64,000 nucleotides of DNA from Ferrovibrio sp. (GTDB lineage Bacteria > Pseudomonadota > Alphaproteobacteria > Ferrovibrionales > Ferrovibrionaceae): the NCBI GenBank assembly GCA_017991315.1, contig JAGOQS010000001.1, positions 248,001 through 312,000 on the forward strand, written 5' to 3'. Numbering within the stretch: the stretch's first letter is position 1; every line of letters starts with the position of its first letter. Positions 8,003 to 17,052 of this stretch are shown in pieces. The notes below the pieces were generated by a model. The model did no database searches and was not told where the DNA came from. It saw only the letters and a program-made list of their open reading frames with translations. The translations under genes and the position numbers were made by a program.

Positions 8003-9514
8003 CTATTTCCAGATCGGCTTGCCGGAACCAGGAAGCCCGAGTTTCGGCCATTTCTCTGTGACGGTGCGCACCACATCGGCATCCATGGCCAGTTTCTCGC
8101 CCCATTCCCGCTTGGTCTCGGGCGGCCATTTATTGGTGGCATCCAGGCCGATCTTGCTGCCCAGGCCTGACTCCGGCGAGGCGAAATCCAGGTAATCAAT
8201 CGGGGTATTCTCGATCAGGGTGATGTCGCGCGCCGGGTCCATGCGGGTGGACATGGCCCAGACCACGTCCTTCCAGTTCCGGGCGTCGATGTCGTCGTCC
8301 ACCACGATCACCCATTTGGTGTACATGAACTGGCGCAGATAGGACCACACCGCCATCATCACGCGCTTGGCATGGCCGGGATACGCCTTCTTGATGCTGA
8401 CCACCGCGACGCGGTAGGAGCAGCCTTCCGGTGGCAACCAGAAATCGACGATCTCGGGGAATTGCTGGCGGATCAGCGGCACGAACACATCGTTCAGCGC
8501 CTCGCCCAGCACGCTCGGCTCATCCGGCGGGCGGCCGGTGAAGGTGCTCAGATATATGGGCTTCCGCCGCCTGGTGATCGCCGTGACGGTGAAGACCGGG
8601 AATTGCTCCACCGAATTGTAATAGCCGGTATGGTCGCCATAGGGGCCTTCGTCGCCATATTCATCCAGCGACACATAGCCTTCCAGCACGACCTCGGCTT
8701 CCGCCGGCACCTTCAGCGGCACAGTGCGGCAATTCACCAGTTCCACCTTCTTGCCGCGCAACAGGCCGGCGAACTGGTATTCCGACAGCGTTTCCGGCAC
8801 CGGCGTCACGGCGGCCAGGATCACGCCGGGATCGGCGCCGATCACCACGGCAGCGGGGAAGGGTTCGCGCTTGCCGGCCTGTTTCCAGCGCTGGTGCTGC
8901 TGCGCGCCGCCGCGATGCTTCAGCCAGCGCATCAGGGTCTGCTTCTTGTTCAGCACCTGCATGCGGTAGATGCCGAGATTGAAGCTGTCCTCGCGCGCGT
9001 CGCTCGGGCCTTTGGTGACCACCAGCGGCCAGGTGATCAGCGGTGCCGGTTCACCCGGCCAGCAGGTCTGGATCGGGAATGCCGTAAGGTCAATGTCGTC
9101 GCCCTGCAGCACCACTTCATGCACCGGGCCGCTGCTCACGGTCTTGGGCGCCATGGCCAGCACGTTCTTCACCAGCGGCAGCAGGCCGAAAGCCTCGCGC
9201 AGGCCCGCTGGCGGCTCCGGCTGACGCAGGAAGGCCAGGGTCTCGCCGATCTCGCGCAGCTGCCCCGGCTCACGGTCCATGCCCCAGGCGACGCGCTCGA
9301 CGGTGCCGAACAGGTTCACCAGGACGGGAATGTCGCTCAACGAGCCATCGGCCTTCAGCGGCTTCTCGAACAGCACCGCCGGGCCATTCTCGGCCAGCAA
9401 GCGGGTCTGGATCTCGGTCATTTCCAGCACAGTGGAGACCGGCTCGGTGACGCGCACCAGGCGGCCCTTGGCTTCGAGCTGGGAAATGAAGTCGCGCAGC
9501 GAGGCATAGGCCAT
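8003..9514 (-). CDS. ubiD: UbiD-family decarboxylase (3-polyprenyl-4-hydroxybenzoate carboxy-lyase)
   Basis: 503 residues, typical for UbiD. UbiD uses prenylated FMN (made by UbiX, not in this window) to decarboxylate the polyprenylated 4-hydroxybenzoate intermediate of ubiquinone synthesis. Recognisable stretches are the N-terminal [31 protein letters not shown] and the C-terminal [11 protein letters not shown]. The start ATG shares one base with the stop of the upstream DMT transporter (TGATG), so translation is probably coupled. ubiA, the prenyltransferase acting one step earlier, is encoded nearby at 12006-12944. Confidence 0.95.
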   Translation of the reverse strand: MAYASLRDFISQLEAKGRLVRVTEPVSTVLEMTEIQTRLLAENGPAVLFEKPLKADGSLSDIPVLVNLFGTVERVAWGMDREPGQLREIGETLAFLRQPEPPAGLREAFGLLPLVKNVLAMAPKTVSSGPVHEVVLQGDDIDLTAFPIQTCWPGEPAPLITWPLVVTKGPSDAREDSFNLGIYRMQVLNKKQTLMRWLKHRGGAQQHQRWKQAGKREPFPAAVVIGADPGVILAAVTPVPETLSEYQFAGLLRGKKVELVNCRTVPLKVPAEAEVVLEGYVSLDEYGDEGPYGDHTGYYNSVEQFPVFTVTAITRRRKPIYLSTFTGRPPDEPSVLGEALNDVFVPLIRQQFPEIVDFWLPPEGCSYRVAVVSIKKAYPGHAKRVMMAVWSYLRQFMYTKWVIVVDDDIDARNWKDVVWAMSTRMDPARDITLIENTPIDYLDFASPESGLGSKIGLDATNKWPPETKREWGEKLAMDADVVRTVTEKWPKLGLPGSGKPIWK

Positions 9515-10437
9515 CAGGCAGTCTCCTGTTGCGGCTTGTGGGTGGCGAGATACAAGCCAGGCAGCACCAGGGCGCTGCCGATCCAGTGATAGAAGGCAAA
9601 ACTCTCGCCGAGCAAGGCCCAGGCCATCAAAGCCGTGTAGATCGGCGACAGGTAGAGCATCAGCCCGGTCTTGCTGGGGCCGAGATGCTTGGTCATGTAG
9701 CCATAGGTGCCGTAGGCGCCGATGCCGGGCACGATCACCAGGGTGATGATCGCCAGCAGGGTGCGGCCATCCAGCGCCGGTGGCCCGGCCAGGGCGGTTT
9801 CCGCTGCCAGCAGCGGCAGCAGCAGCAAGGCGCCGGCACCGGTGATGCAGGCCAGCCGGGCATTGATGCTCAAGCGGCTGGGCCAGCGCTTGAGCAGCAC
9901 GGCATATACCGCCCAGGCGACGGAGGCGATGAGAATCAGCAGGTCGCCAAGCGAGAAAGTGAGGCTCAGCAGCAGGCCGATATCACCGCGCAGCACGATC
10001 ACCAGCACGCCGATCAGCGCCAGTGCCGTGCCGAGCCCCTGGCGCAGGCTCATCGCCTCGCCGAACCAGATGCGCGAGAGGAGAATGATGATCACCGGCG
10101 AGGTGGCATAGATCAGGCCGATATTGGTGGCCGTGGTGCTGGCCGCGCCCCAGTAGACGCCGGCACCACAGATCACCATGCCGAGGAAGCCGAGCATCAG
10201 GCATTGCCCGGCCTCGGCACGGATGGCACTGCGCAGGCGCCACAATTCGCGGCCATAGAGTAGGGCGAGGACCAGGAACACGCCGCTCCAGCGCCAGAAG
10301 GCCAGCGCCACCGGCGGGATGAAATCGGCGGTGGCGCGCGCCATCACCATGTTGGTGGTGAACATGGCGGGCGTAATGAACAGCAGAATCTGCGCCAGTT
10401 GCTGTTCGCGGGCGGTGGCAGCCGGGGGAGGGGTCAT
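9514..10437 (-). CDS. EamA-type (DMT superfamily) transporter
   Basis: 307 residues starting at [13 protein letters not shown]; the open frame extends upstream but there it lies antisense to the next gene. About ten transmembrane helices in two repeated EamA halves are visible, for example [18 protein letters not shown] in the first half and [20 protein letters not shown] in the second. Family members export amino acids, metabolites or drugs; the substrate cannot be told here. The stop overlaps the ubiD start by one base. Confidence 0.88.
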   Translation of the reverse strand: MTPPPAATAREQQLAQILLFITPAMFTTNMVMARATADFIPPVALAFWRWSGVFLVLALLYGRELWRLRSAIRAEAGQCLMLGFLGMVICGAGVYWGAASTTATNIGLIYATSPVIIILLSRIWFGEAMSLRQGLGTALALIGVLVIVLRGDIGLLLSLTFSLGDLLILIASVAWAVYAVLLKRWPSRLSINARLACITGAGALLLLPLLAAETALAGPPALDGRTLLAIITLVIVPGIGAYGTYGYMTKHLGPSKTGLMLYLSPIYTALMAWALLGESFAFYHWIGSALVLPGLYLATHKPQQETA

Positions 10438-10503
10438 GGCGGCGGAGAATAGGCCGGGTGGCGGGTGCTTTCCAGGGCCGCGCCGGGCTGCTAGGACAAC
10501 GCC

Positions 10504-11235
10504 ATGCGCCGCTTTCCCGCCGAATTCGCCGATCTGCTGAGCCGCCAGGGCCAGGCCCTGCTGCTGGGCCGCCATGCGGCTGCCGGCAAGCTCGCCGAGC
10601 CGCGCACCCGGTTCCTGGCCCTGGCCGGCCTGATCGATGCCCGCCAGGCCAAGGGTGCCGCCGCTTTGCTGGAGACCGCGCTGGCGCCGCATCTGCGGCT
10701 GATGGCGCAACCGATCCCGCCGGAGAGCATCTGGGAGATGCGCGAGAACTACGCCGAGCAACTGCCCAAGGTGATGCGCCAGCGTACGCTGCACCTGGAT
10801 GGCGGCAAGGGCGTCGGCCTCAAGGCGGCGGCTGATATCGGCCTCATCACCATGCTGCGCTCGGCCAGCTACCGCGCCTTCGTCGAGGCGCTGGCGGGCC
10901 GGCCCTTGCGGCGCAAATATGGCCTGCAGGCCATCGCCTATCATCCTGGCGATTATGCCGGGCCGCATAACGACCACCACCCTGAGGAGCCACTGGCCCG
11001 CCAGGGCTATGTCGATATGCATATCGGCTTCTGCACGCCCGGCGCCAAAAGCCAGCTATTGGTCTATGCCAAGGCCGGGCATTTCAGCGAAGCCGTGGAA
11101 GTGGTCGGCAACGGGCTGGTGAATGCCTACCGGCTGCCGTTCTGGCATTACACCACGCCATTGCTTGCAAAACGCGGCCAGACGGAAACCGCCCAGCGCT
11201 GGATCCTGCTCGGCACGTTTTTGTACGGAAAATAA
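10504..11235 (+). CDS. Putative Fe(II)/2-oxoglutarate-dependent oxygenase-fold protein
   Basis: 243 residues. No close family was recognised from memory, but the pattern HND at residues 155-157 (in YAGPHNDHHPE), His215 in FWHYTTPL and Arg225 ten residues later fits the HxD...H...R metal and 2-oxoglutarate binding pattern of a double-stranded beta-helix oxygenase. The N-terminal half (about residues 1-120) is helical. Substrate unknown. It is transcribed alone, divergent from the DMT transporter (66-base gap) and convergent with the YkgJ-like gene, whose stop follows immediately. Confidence 0.5.
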   Translation: MRRFPAEFADLLSRQGQALLLGRHAAAGKLAEPRTRFLALAGLIDARQAKGAAALLETALAPHLRLMAQPIPPESIWEMRENYAEQLPKVMRQRTLHLDGGKGVGLKAAADIGLITMLRSASYRAFVEALAGRPLRRKYGLQAIAYHPGDYAGPHNDHHPEEPLARQGYVDMHIGFCTPGAKSQLLVYAKAGHFSEAVEVVGNGLVNAYRLPFWHYTTPLLAKRGQTETAQRWILLGTFLYGK

Positions 11236-11985
11236 TTACGGCGCCAAGTATCCACCCTTGGGTTTCGGCCCCAAGCTGCCGCCGGCTTCCTTCACGGCCT
11301 TCTTATAGGCGGCTTCGGACTTGTAGGCGCCACGCGGCTTGAAATCCGCCATGGTGGCCGGGCGCAGTTCATGGGTGCGCGGCATCACCTTGAAGATGCC
11401 ACCATCGCGGCCCAGGATCGGGATCGGGCGGTTCCAGCGCGAATAGACCCGGCGCGTCGAGGCGCCATGACTCTTCATGCTTTCCCATTCCTCGGGATCG
11501 AAGGCGAAAATCTTCTCAAACGAGGCCACCATCTCCTTGATGAAGGCCTGCTCCGCCAGGTCCATGCGGGCGATCATCCAGCAGCGGTCCTCGAAGATCC
11601 AGTAGACCGAAAGCCCGATGAATTCGCCCTTGGCGGTGATGTAGGGGAAGAACGGGAAGGCGCGGCAGGCGATGGTGCGGTTGTCGCGTTCGCAGAAGGC
11701 GGCGCCCTTGCATTCGATGGCGCAGGTCGAAGCCGGCAGTTCCTTCACGATCTTGCGCGAGGTGGCGTCCTTGGCCTTGAAGCTGGACCAGAGATCGGTG
11801 CGGCTTTTCAGCAAGGCGAATTCCGCCTTGTGTACCACCGGAATGGCATTGCCGGTGGTGCAGCAGACCGGCTGGCCGCCATTCAGCGGGGCGCATTTTC
11901 GACCGCAATCGTATTTCGAGATCGAGGCGTTGAATTGCTTGTAGACGTCGCCGAAATGCTCCGGCGTGATTCGGGTCTTGGTCAT
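11236..11985 (-). CDS. YkgJ-type cysteine-cluster protein
   Basis: 249 residues from MTKTRITPEHFGD. The cysteines cluster in two blocks: CGRKCAPLNGGQPVCC near residues 25-40, and CAIECKGAAFCERDNRTIAC near residues 85-105. This matches the CxxxCC/YkgJ group, thought to bind zinc or an iron-sulfur cluster; the biochemical role of the family is unclear. The C-terminus is basic and low-complexity (GPKPKGGYLAP). It ends directly against the convergent oxygenase-like gene and starts 20 bases after ubiA, so it may share the ubiA transcript. Confidence 0.75.
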   Translation of the reverse strand: MTKTRITPEHFGDVYKQFNASISKYDCGRKCAPLNGGQPVCCTTGNAIPVVHKAEFALLKSRTDLWSSFKAKDATSRKIVKELPASTCAIECKGAAFCERDNRTIACRAFPFFPYITAKGEFIGLSVYWIFEDRCWMIARMDLAEQAFIKEMVASFEKIFAFDPEEWESMKSHGASTRRVYSRWNRPIPILGRDGGIFKVMPRTHELRPATMADFKPRGAYKSEAAYKKAVKEAGGSLGPKPKGGYLAP

Positions 11986-12005
11986 GCCCGTACTATAAAG
12001 AACAA

Positions 12006-12944
12006 TCAGCCGATCAGGAAACCGAGAAACACGATCAGGCCGGCATCGCGGTTTGCCCTGAATTTGATCAGGCAATCGGCGGGATCGTCAGGTTGTAAGG
12101 TCAGTACCTGCCACGCCATATGGCCAGCCAGGGCGGCAAGGCAGAGCCAGAAGCCAATGCCCATGCCGGCAAGGGCGCCGCACAGCCCGATGCCGAGCCA
12201 GGCGAGGGCAAAGAAACCGGCGATCCATTGCCTTGATTGCTGCCCGAACAGCCGCGCGGTGGATTTCACACCGATCAGCGCGTCATCTTCCTTGTCCTGC
12301 AGCGCATAGATCGTGTCGTAGCCGAGCGTCCAGATGATGCCGGCGGCATAGAGCACCAGCGGCGCAAGGTCGAGCCGGCCGGCCACCGCCGCATAGCCCA
12401 GCACCGCGCCCCAGTTGAAGGCGAGGCCAAGGAAGAATTGCGGCCACCAGGTGACGCGCTTCATGAACGGGTAGATCGCCACCAGCAGCAGCGAGGCGAC
12501 GCCGAGGCCGATGGCCAGCCGGTTCATGCTGACCAGGATGGCAAAGCCGAGCAGCGACTGCGCCACCAGCCAGGCCCAGGCCTGCCATGGCTTCACCTGG
12601 CCCGATGGCAGTGGGCGGTTGCGGGTGCGCTCAACCCGTGCATCGAAATCGCGGTCGACGATATCGTTGAAGGTGCAGCCGGCGCCGCGCATGGTCAGGG
12701 CGCCGATGCCGAACAGCAGGATCAGCCCGATATCCAGGCTGCTCCCTGGCGGGCGGGCCAGGGCGATGGACCACCAGCCCGGCAGCAGCAGCAGCCAGGT
12801 GCCGATTGGGCGGTCGAGGCGCGAAAGCCGGGCATAGGGCCGCCAGGACGCCGGCAGCCAGCGCCCGACCCAATGATTGTCGAGGGCATCGGCAGGGGCC
12901 GTATCAGGGGCGGCAGACGTGACTTCCGGGTCGGGCTTTGCCAT
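12006..12944 (-). CDS. ubiA: 4-hydroxybenzoate polyprenyltransferase UbiA
   Basis: 312 residues starting at MAKPDPEVTS, preferred over a start 13 codons upstream because GGAG lies eight bases before this ATG. UbiA attaches the polyprenyl chain to 4-hydroxybenzoate in the inner membrane. The two aspartate-rich motifs that bind the Mg-diphosphate are present, NDIVDRDFD and DTIYALQDKEDD, within eight to nine hydrophobic segments. It is divergent from rsmE, with 44 bases between the start codons. Confidence 0.95.
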   Translation of the reverse strand: MAKPDPEVTSAAPDTAPADALDNHWVGRWLPASWRPYARLSRLDRPIGTWLLLLPGWWSIALARPPGSSLDIGLILLFGIGALTMRGAGCTFNDIVDRDFDARVERTRNRPLPSGQVKPWQAWAWLVAQSLLGFAILVSMNRLAIGLGVASLLLVAIYPFMKRVTWWPQFFLGLAFNWGAVLGYAAVAGRLDLAPLVLYAAGIIWTLGYDTIYALQDKEDDALIGVKSTARLFGQQSRQWIAGFFALAWLGIGLCGALAGMGIGFWLCLAALAGHMAWQVLTLQPDDPADCLIKFRANRDAGLIVFLGFLIG

Positions 12945-12988
12945 AACGCTTCTCCGATAGTCCAAAACCGCGAGGCGGCACAAGCGCC

Positions 12989-13705
12989 ATGGCCAGTGTG
13001 GCCCGACTTTACGTTACCGCCGATCTCAAGGCCGGCGCCGATCTGGCGCTGGATGAGGCGGCGGCGCATTACCTGCGCCATGTGCTGCGGCTGGAACCCG
13101 GCGCGGGTCTCACATTGTTCAATGGCCGCGATGGCGAATTCGCTGCCGAACTCACCATTGCTGCCAAGCGCGAGACGCGCGTTACGGTGGGAGAGTGCCT
13201 GCGGCCATTCCAGGCACCGCGCGATATCTGGCTCTGCTTCGCGCCGATCCGCCAGGGCCGTATCGAATTCATCATCGAGAAGGCGACCGAACTTGGCGCC
13301 GCCCGGCTACTGCCGGTGCTGACCAAGCGCTGCCAGGTGCGGCAGATCAACGCACAACGCCTCCAGGCGCATGCGCGCGAAGCCGCCGAGCAATGCGAAC
13401 GGCTGGATGTGCCGCCGCTCTCGCCTTTGCAAAGCCTGGAGGCGTTGCTTGCCGCTTGGCCGCAGGAACGGCGATTATTCGCCTGCCTGGAGCGCGAGGC
13501 GGCAACGCCCTTGCTTGTCGCCTTGCAGGCCTTGCCGACCGGTGCGCCATTGGCGATGCTGGTGGGGCCGGAAGGTGGCTTCGCACCGGAGGAAGCCGCC
13601 TTGCTGAAGGCCCGGGCCTTCGTCACGCCGGTGTCGCTTGGGGCGGGTATATTGCGGGCGGAAACTGCGGCCCTGGCTGCCCTTGCGGTGGCGGCGGCCC
13701 TCTAA
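12989..13705 (+). CDS. rsmE: 16S rRNA (uracil-1498-N3)-methyltransferase RsmE
   Basis: 238 residues, family length. An N-terminal PUA-like RNA-binding domain is followed by a SPOUT methyltransferase domain. The SAM-binding trefoil-knot motifs are clear near the C-terminus: MLVGPEGGFAPEEAALL and SLGAGILRAETAALAAL. RsmE methylates U1498 of 16S rRNA in the assembled 30S subunit. The ATG at 12989 opens directly into the conserved RLYV segment. Confidence 0.95.
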   Translation: MASVARLYVTADLKAGADLALDEAAAHYLRHVLRLEPGAGLTLFNGRDGEFAAELTIAAKRETRVTVGECLRPFQAPRDIWLCFAPIRQGRIEFIIEKATELGAARLLPVLTKRCQVRQINAQRLQAHAREAAEQCERLDVPPLSPLQSLEALLAAWPQERRLFACLEREAATPLLVALQALPTGAPLAMLVGPEGGFAPEEAALLKARAFVTPVSLGAGILRAETAALAALAVAAAL

Positions 13706-13846
13706 GGGCGGCCCCTGGACTTTCCGGGATTTCTGCGCCATATGCGCAAAGCCCCAGGCGTCCTCCGGGAAGCCCAATGAATGTCCTGGTGGAAGCCGCG
13801 ATTTCTGGCGAAGTTTGGAACGAGAACAAGAAGCAACGAGGTATTT

Positions 13847-15211
13847 ATGTCCGGACCGGCACAAGCCCCCGAGACCCCGGTTACCGATATTTCCCAGCTC
13901 GTTGCCTATGTTGCCGAGGGCTCGAAGCCGAAAGAGGTGTGGCGGATTGGCACCGAACACGAAAAGCTTGGCTACAACACCCAGGATTTCCGCCCGCTGC
14001 CCTATGAGGGCCCCGCCGGCATCCAGCGGCTGCTCACCGAATTGCAGCGTTTCGGCTGGCAGCCGGTGGAAGAGGCCGGCAAGGTCATTGCCCTGACCCT
14101 GGACAACCAGTCGATCACGCTGGAGCCGGGCGGCCAGTTCGAACTTTCCGGCGCGCCGCTGGAGACGATTCATCAGACCTGTATCGAGGTCAGCACCCAT
14201 CTGCGCCAGGTGCGCGAAGTGGGGCAGGAGCTTGGCATCGCCATGGCCGGCCTTGGCATGCAGCCGAAATGGCGCCGCGCCGACATCCCGATGATGCCGA
14301 AGGGCCGCTACAAGATCATGACCGAGTATATGCCGAAGAAGGGCAATCTCGGCCTCGACATGATGTATCGCACCTGTACCGTGCAGGTGAATCTGGACTA
14401 CGCCTCCGAAGCCGACATGGTGAAGAAATTCCGCGTCGGCCTGGCCCTGCAGCCGGCAGCGACGGCGATGTTCGCCAATTCGCCGTTCACCGAAGGCAAG
14501 CCGAACGGCTTCTTGAGCTTCCGCAGCCATATCTGGACCGACACCGACCCCGACCGCAGCGGCATGCTGCCTTTCGTGTTCGAGGACGGCATGGGCTTCG
14601 AGCGCTATGTGCAGCACGCGCTCGATGTGCCGATGTATTTCGTCTACCGCGATGGCCAGTATATTGATGCCACCGGCCAGAGTTTCCGCGATTTCCTGGC
14701 CGGCAGGCTGCCCGCCGCGCCCGGTGAAATCCCCACGCTGCGGCACTGGGCGGATCATCTCACCACGTTGTTCCCGGAAGTGCGCATGAAGCGTTTTCTG
14801 GAAATGCGCGGCGCCGATGGCGGCCCGTGGTCCAGGCTTTGCGCACTGCCCGCTCTCTGGGTCGGCCTGCTCTATGACCAGACCGCGCTGGATGCGGCCT
14901 GGGATCTCTGCAAGGACTGGACGCACGAAGAACGCGCCCGCCTGCGTGTCGAGGCGCCGAAATACGGCCTGCATACGCCGTTCCGCAACGGTACGCTCCA
15001 GGATGTGGCGCGCGAAGTGGTGAAGATTGCCCAGGCCGGTCTGCGCGCCCGCAAGCGCATCTCGCCGGCTGGTGAGGACGAGACGCATTTCCTGGCGCCG
15101 CTGCAAGCCATCGTGGAAAGCGGCGAGACGCCGGCGGAAGCTTTGCTCAAGCTCTACAACGGTCGCTGGAATCGTTCGGTCGATCCGGTCTTTACCGAAC
15201 TGGCTTACTAA
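13847..15211 (+). CDS. gshA: Glutamate-cysteine ligase, plant/alphaproteobacterial class
   Basis: 454 residues from [12 protein letters not shown]; the ATG has an AGG-containing ribosome-binding site five bases upstream, and the longer upstream frame was not used. The enzyme joins glutamate and cysteine, the first step of glutathione synthesis. Conserved stretches include [37 protein letters not shown] and [12 protein letters not shown], diagnostic of the class shared by plants and alphaproteobacteria. cysE is close by at 16168-16980, on the other strand. Its 3' end overlaps the convergent monoheme protein gene by 20 bases. Confidence 0.95.
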   Translation: MSGPAQAPETPVTDISQLVAYVAEGSKPKEVWRIGTEHEKLGYNTQDFRPLPYEGPAGIQRLLTELQRFGWQPVEEAGKVIALTLDNQSITLEPGGQFELSGAPLETIHQTCIEVSTHLRQVREVGQELGIAMAGLGMQPKWRRADIPMMPKGRYKIMTEYMPKKGNLGLDMMYRTCTVQVNLDYASEADMVKKFRVGLALQPAATAMFANSPFTEGKPNGFLSFRSHIWTDTDPDRSGMLPFVFEDGMGFERYVQHALDVPMYFVYRDGQYIDATGQSFRDFLAGRLPAAPGEIPTLRHWADHLTTLFPEVRMKRFLEMRGADGGPWSRLCALPALWVGLLYDQTALDAAWDLCKDWTHEERARLRVEAPKYGLHTPFRNGTLQDVAREVVKIAQAGLRARKRISPAGEDETHFLAPLQAIVESGETPAEALLKLYNGRWNRSVDPVFTELAY

Positions 15212-16181
15212 GCCAAGTACGGAGTCTTTCAGGATCATAGAGCGAGCGCGCCGCCGCTGCCGTCAGGGCGGCGGGCGGCTGCCCGGCCTGGCGCTGTAGG
15301 GCATTGTGCTTCTCGCGTGCTTCGGGCCAGCGGCCCGTATCGGCCAGAGCCACGACGCCGCGTAATTCCTGCGACCAGCTTTCCAGAATCTGTTGCGGCG
15401 CCGCTGCCTCGAAGCGTTCATGAATGAAGCCGACCTGGCTGCGCAGCATGGTGGCGATGCGCTCGGTGAGCGGTGCGTTCTCTTCCGCCAGCGGCAGGCG
15501 CAATACGCCGAGCGCGCGGGCGAAATCGCCGAGATCATCTTCGAAACGCAAGGGCTGCTCCGGCGCCTGACCGGGGGCAAGGGTCTGCTGATAGGCCACC
15601 AGGGCATCGAGCAGCAGCGGATCCGGCTCGGCGCCATCGAATTCCAGCACAATGACATTGCGGGTGAATTCGCGCAGTGAACCGAGGCGGCGGTCGAAGC
15701 CGAGGCGCGGCTTGTCCTTGACGCCGCGCAGCGACGGAATCTGCAGCGGATTGGCGCGGCCATCCTCGGCCTTCGCCGACCACAGCGAATGAGTGACATC
15801 GATATGGCCGGGGCGGTCTGACAGGCCGGGAATGAAGAAATGCCGGTTGGCGTCGCCATTGGGATGGCAGGCGTGGCATGAGAGGCCGGCCTTGCGCGCG
15901 TTGCCGCCCAGCACATCGGGGCTTCGGAAGGCGAGCCGGCCATATTCGGCAAAGAAGCTCTGCTGCGTGCCGCCGGTCTGGATTTCCTGCGGTCGCCGGG
16001 TCAGTTCCTCGAGATTGAGCGAACCCGGCGGCAGCCAGTCGAGCGCGCCGCGCAGGGATTGCGCCGCTGCCGCCTGAACAAATAAGCCCTGAATCAATAA
16101 GCCTTGGGCAAACAAGCAAAGGGCCAGCAGCAAAGCCGCTGGCCCGCAATGTCTGATCAGGAAAGCCTCAGCCCGGCGCAT
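15192..16181 (-). CDS. Periplasmic monoheme c-type cytochrome-like protein
   Basis: 329 residues. A long hydrophobic N-terminus (to about residue 41, ending VQAAAAQ) looks like a signal peptide. A single heme c site CHACH follows near residue 100, in [18 protein letters not shown]. The segment [20 protein letters not shown] resembles the cytochrome-c-peroxidase/MauG type, but only one CxxCH is present where those enzymes have two. The C-terminal half is helical. The start lies inside the end of cysE (14-base overlap), so the two are probably co-expressed. Function unknown. Confidence 0.7.
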   Translation of the reverse strand: MRRAEAFLIRHCGPAALLLALCLFAQGLLIQGLFVQAAAAQSLRGALDWLPPGSLNLEELTRRPQEIQTGGTQQSFFAEYGRLAFRSPDVLGGNARKAGLSCHACHPNGDANRHFFIPGLSDRPGHIDVTHSLWSAKAEDGRANPLQIPSLRGVKDKPRLGFDRRLGSLREFTRNVIVLEFDGAEPDPLLLDALVAYQQTLAPGQAPEQPLRFEDDLGDFARALGVLRLPLAEENAPLTERIATMLRSQVGFIHERFEAAAPQQILESWSQELRGVVALADTGRWPEAREKHNALQRQAGQPPAALTAAAARSLYDPERLRTWLSKPVR

Positions 16182-16980
16182 CCGGCAGATTATGGTTCAT
16201 CTCGCGCGCCGGCTGCTCGCATTCGCAATCGCCCATCAGCTTGGCCGGCACGCCGGCTGCCGTGCAATGCGACGGCACCGGGATCAGCACCACGCTGCCG
16301 GCGCCGATCTTGGCGCCTTCGCCGATCTCGATATTGCCGAGGATGTTGGCGCCGGCGCCGATCAGCACGCCGCGCCGGATCTTCGGATGGCGGTCGCCGG
16401 TTTCCTTGCCGGTGCCGCCCAGCGTCACATTCTGCAGCAGCGACACGTTATCCTCGATCACGGCGGTCTCGCCGATCACCACGCCGGTGCCATGGTCGAT
16501 CAGGATGCCGCGACCGAACTTGGTCGCCGGATGAATGTCGACGCCGAACACTTCCGAGCAGCGGCTCTGGATCAGGAAGGCCATGGTCTCGCGGCCCTGA
16601 TGCCACAGCCAATGCGCCACGCGGTGGCTCTGGATGGCAAGGAAGCCCTTGAAGAACAGCAGCGGCTTCATGTAGCTGCGGCAGGCCGGGTCGCGCTCGT
16701 TCACCGCCACCAGATCGGCGCGCACGGCATTGCCGATATCCGGATCGGCGGTCAGCGCCTCGTTGATCACTTCGCGCATCACCAGCGCGGACACGTCGGT
16801 GTTGCCGAGCCGCTGCGCGAGCTGATAGCTCAGCGCATCTTCCAGCCGCTGGTGATGCAGCACGGAGGCATGCACCAGGCTGGCGAGCAGCGGTTCCTGG
16901 GTCACGGCTTCCGCCGCTTCAGTGCGGATGCGGGTCCACACCGGATCGTGGGTGGCAATCTTGGTTACACTGGCAGGCAT
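16168..16980 (-). CDS. cysE: Serine O-acetyltransferase
   Basis: 270 residues. CysE acetylates serine with acetyl-CoA, the first step of cysteine synthesis. An N-terminal helical domain (about 1-150) carries the hexamer interface, followed by a left-handed beta-helix of hexapeptide repeats (about 155-250). Catalytic-region motifs are VDIHPATKFGRG, IDHGTGVVIGETA and NVTLGGTGKETGDRHP. The C-terminal tail is rich in Cys and acidic residues (GDCECEQPAREMN), unlike the usual short E. coli tail that mediates cysteine inhibition. Confidence 0.95.
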   Translation of the reverse strand: MPASVTKIATHDPVWTRIRTEAAEAVTQEPLLASLVHASVLHHQRLEDALSYQLAQRLGNTDVSALVMREVINEALTADPDIGNAVRADLVAVNERDPACRSYMKPLLFFKGFLAIQSHRVAHWLWHQGRETMAFLIQSRCSEVFGVDIHPATKFGRGILIDHGTGVVIGETAVIEDNVSLLQNVTLGGTGKETGDRHPKIRRGVLIGAGANILGNIEIGEGAKIGAGSVVLIPVPSHCTAAGVPAKLMGDCECEQPAREMNHNLPDAPG

Positions 16981-17011
16981 GTGGGGCTCCCCCTGCTTGG
17001 CATGCGCTAAA

Positions 17012-17017
17012 ATTATA
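17012..17017 (-). promoter_or_regulatory. Candidate -10 element for cysE
   Basis: On the minus strand this reads TATAAT, 32-37 bases upstream of the cysE start codon and just downstream of the tldD hairpin. No convincing -35 hexamer is seen at the proper distance, so the call rests on the -10 alone. Confidence 0.3.
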
Positions 17018-17022
17018 ACACC

Positions 17023-17039
17023 GGGCGGGTTAACCGCCC
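17023..17039 (-). terminator. Short hairpin between tldD and cysE
   Basis: GGGCGG (17023-17028) pairs with CCGCCC (17034-17039) around a five-base loop, 14 bases past the tldD stop. The following minus-strand bases (GTGTTATAATTTTAG) are T-rich but not a clean T tract, so it could be a weak terminator. Confidence 0.4.
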
Positions 17040-17052
17040 ATGATTGTTTGGT

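Noticed and set aside
15192-15211. 20-base overlap of gshA and the monoheme gene as a sign of truncation
   Set aside because: The genes are convergent and both have full-length, family-consistent ends; a short tail-to-tail overlap is ordinary.
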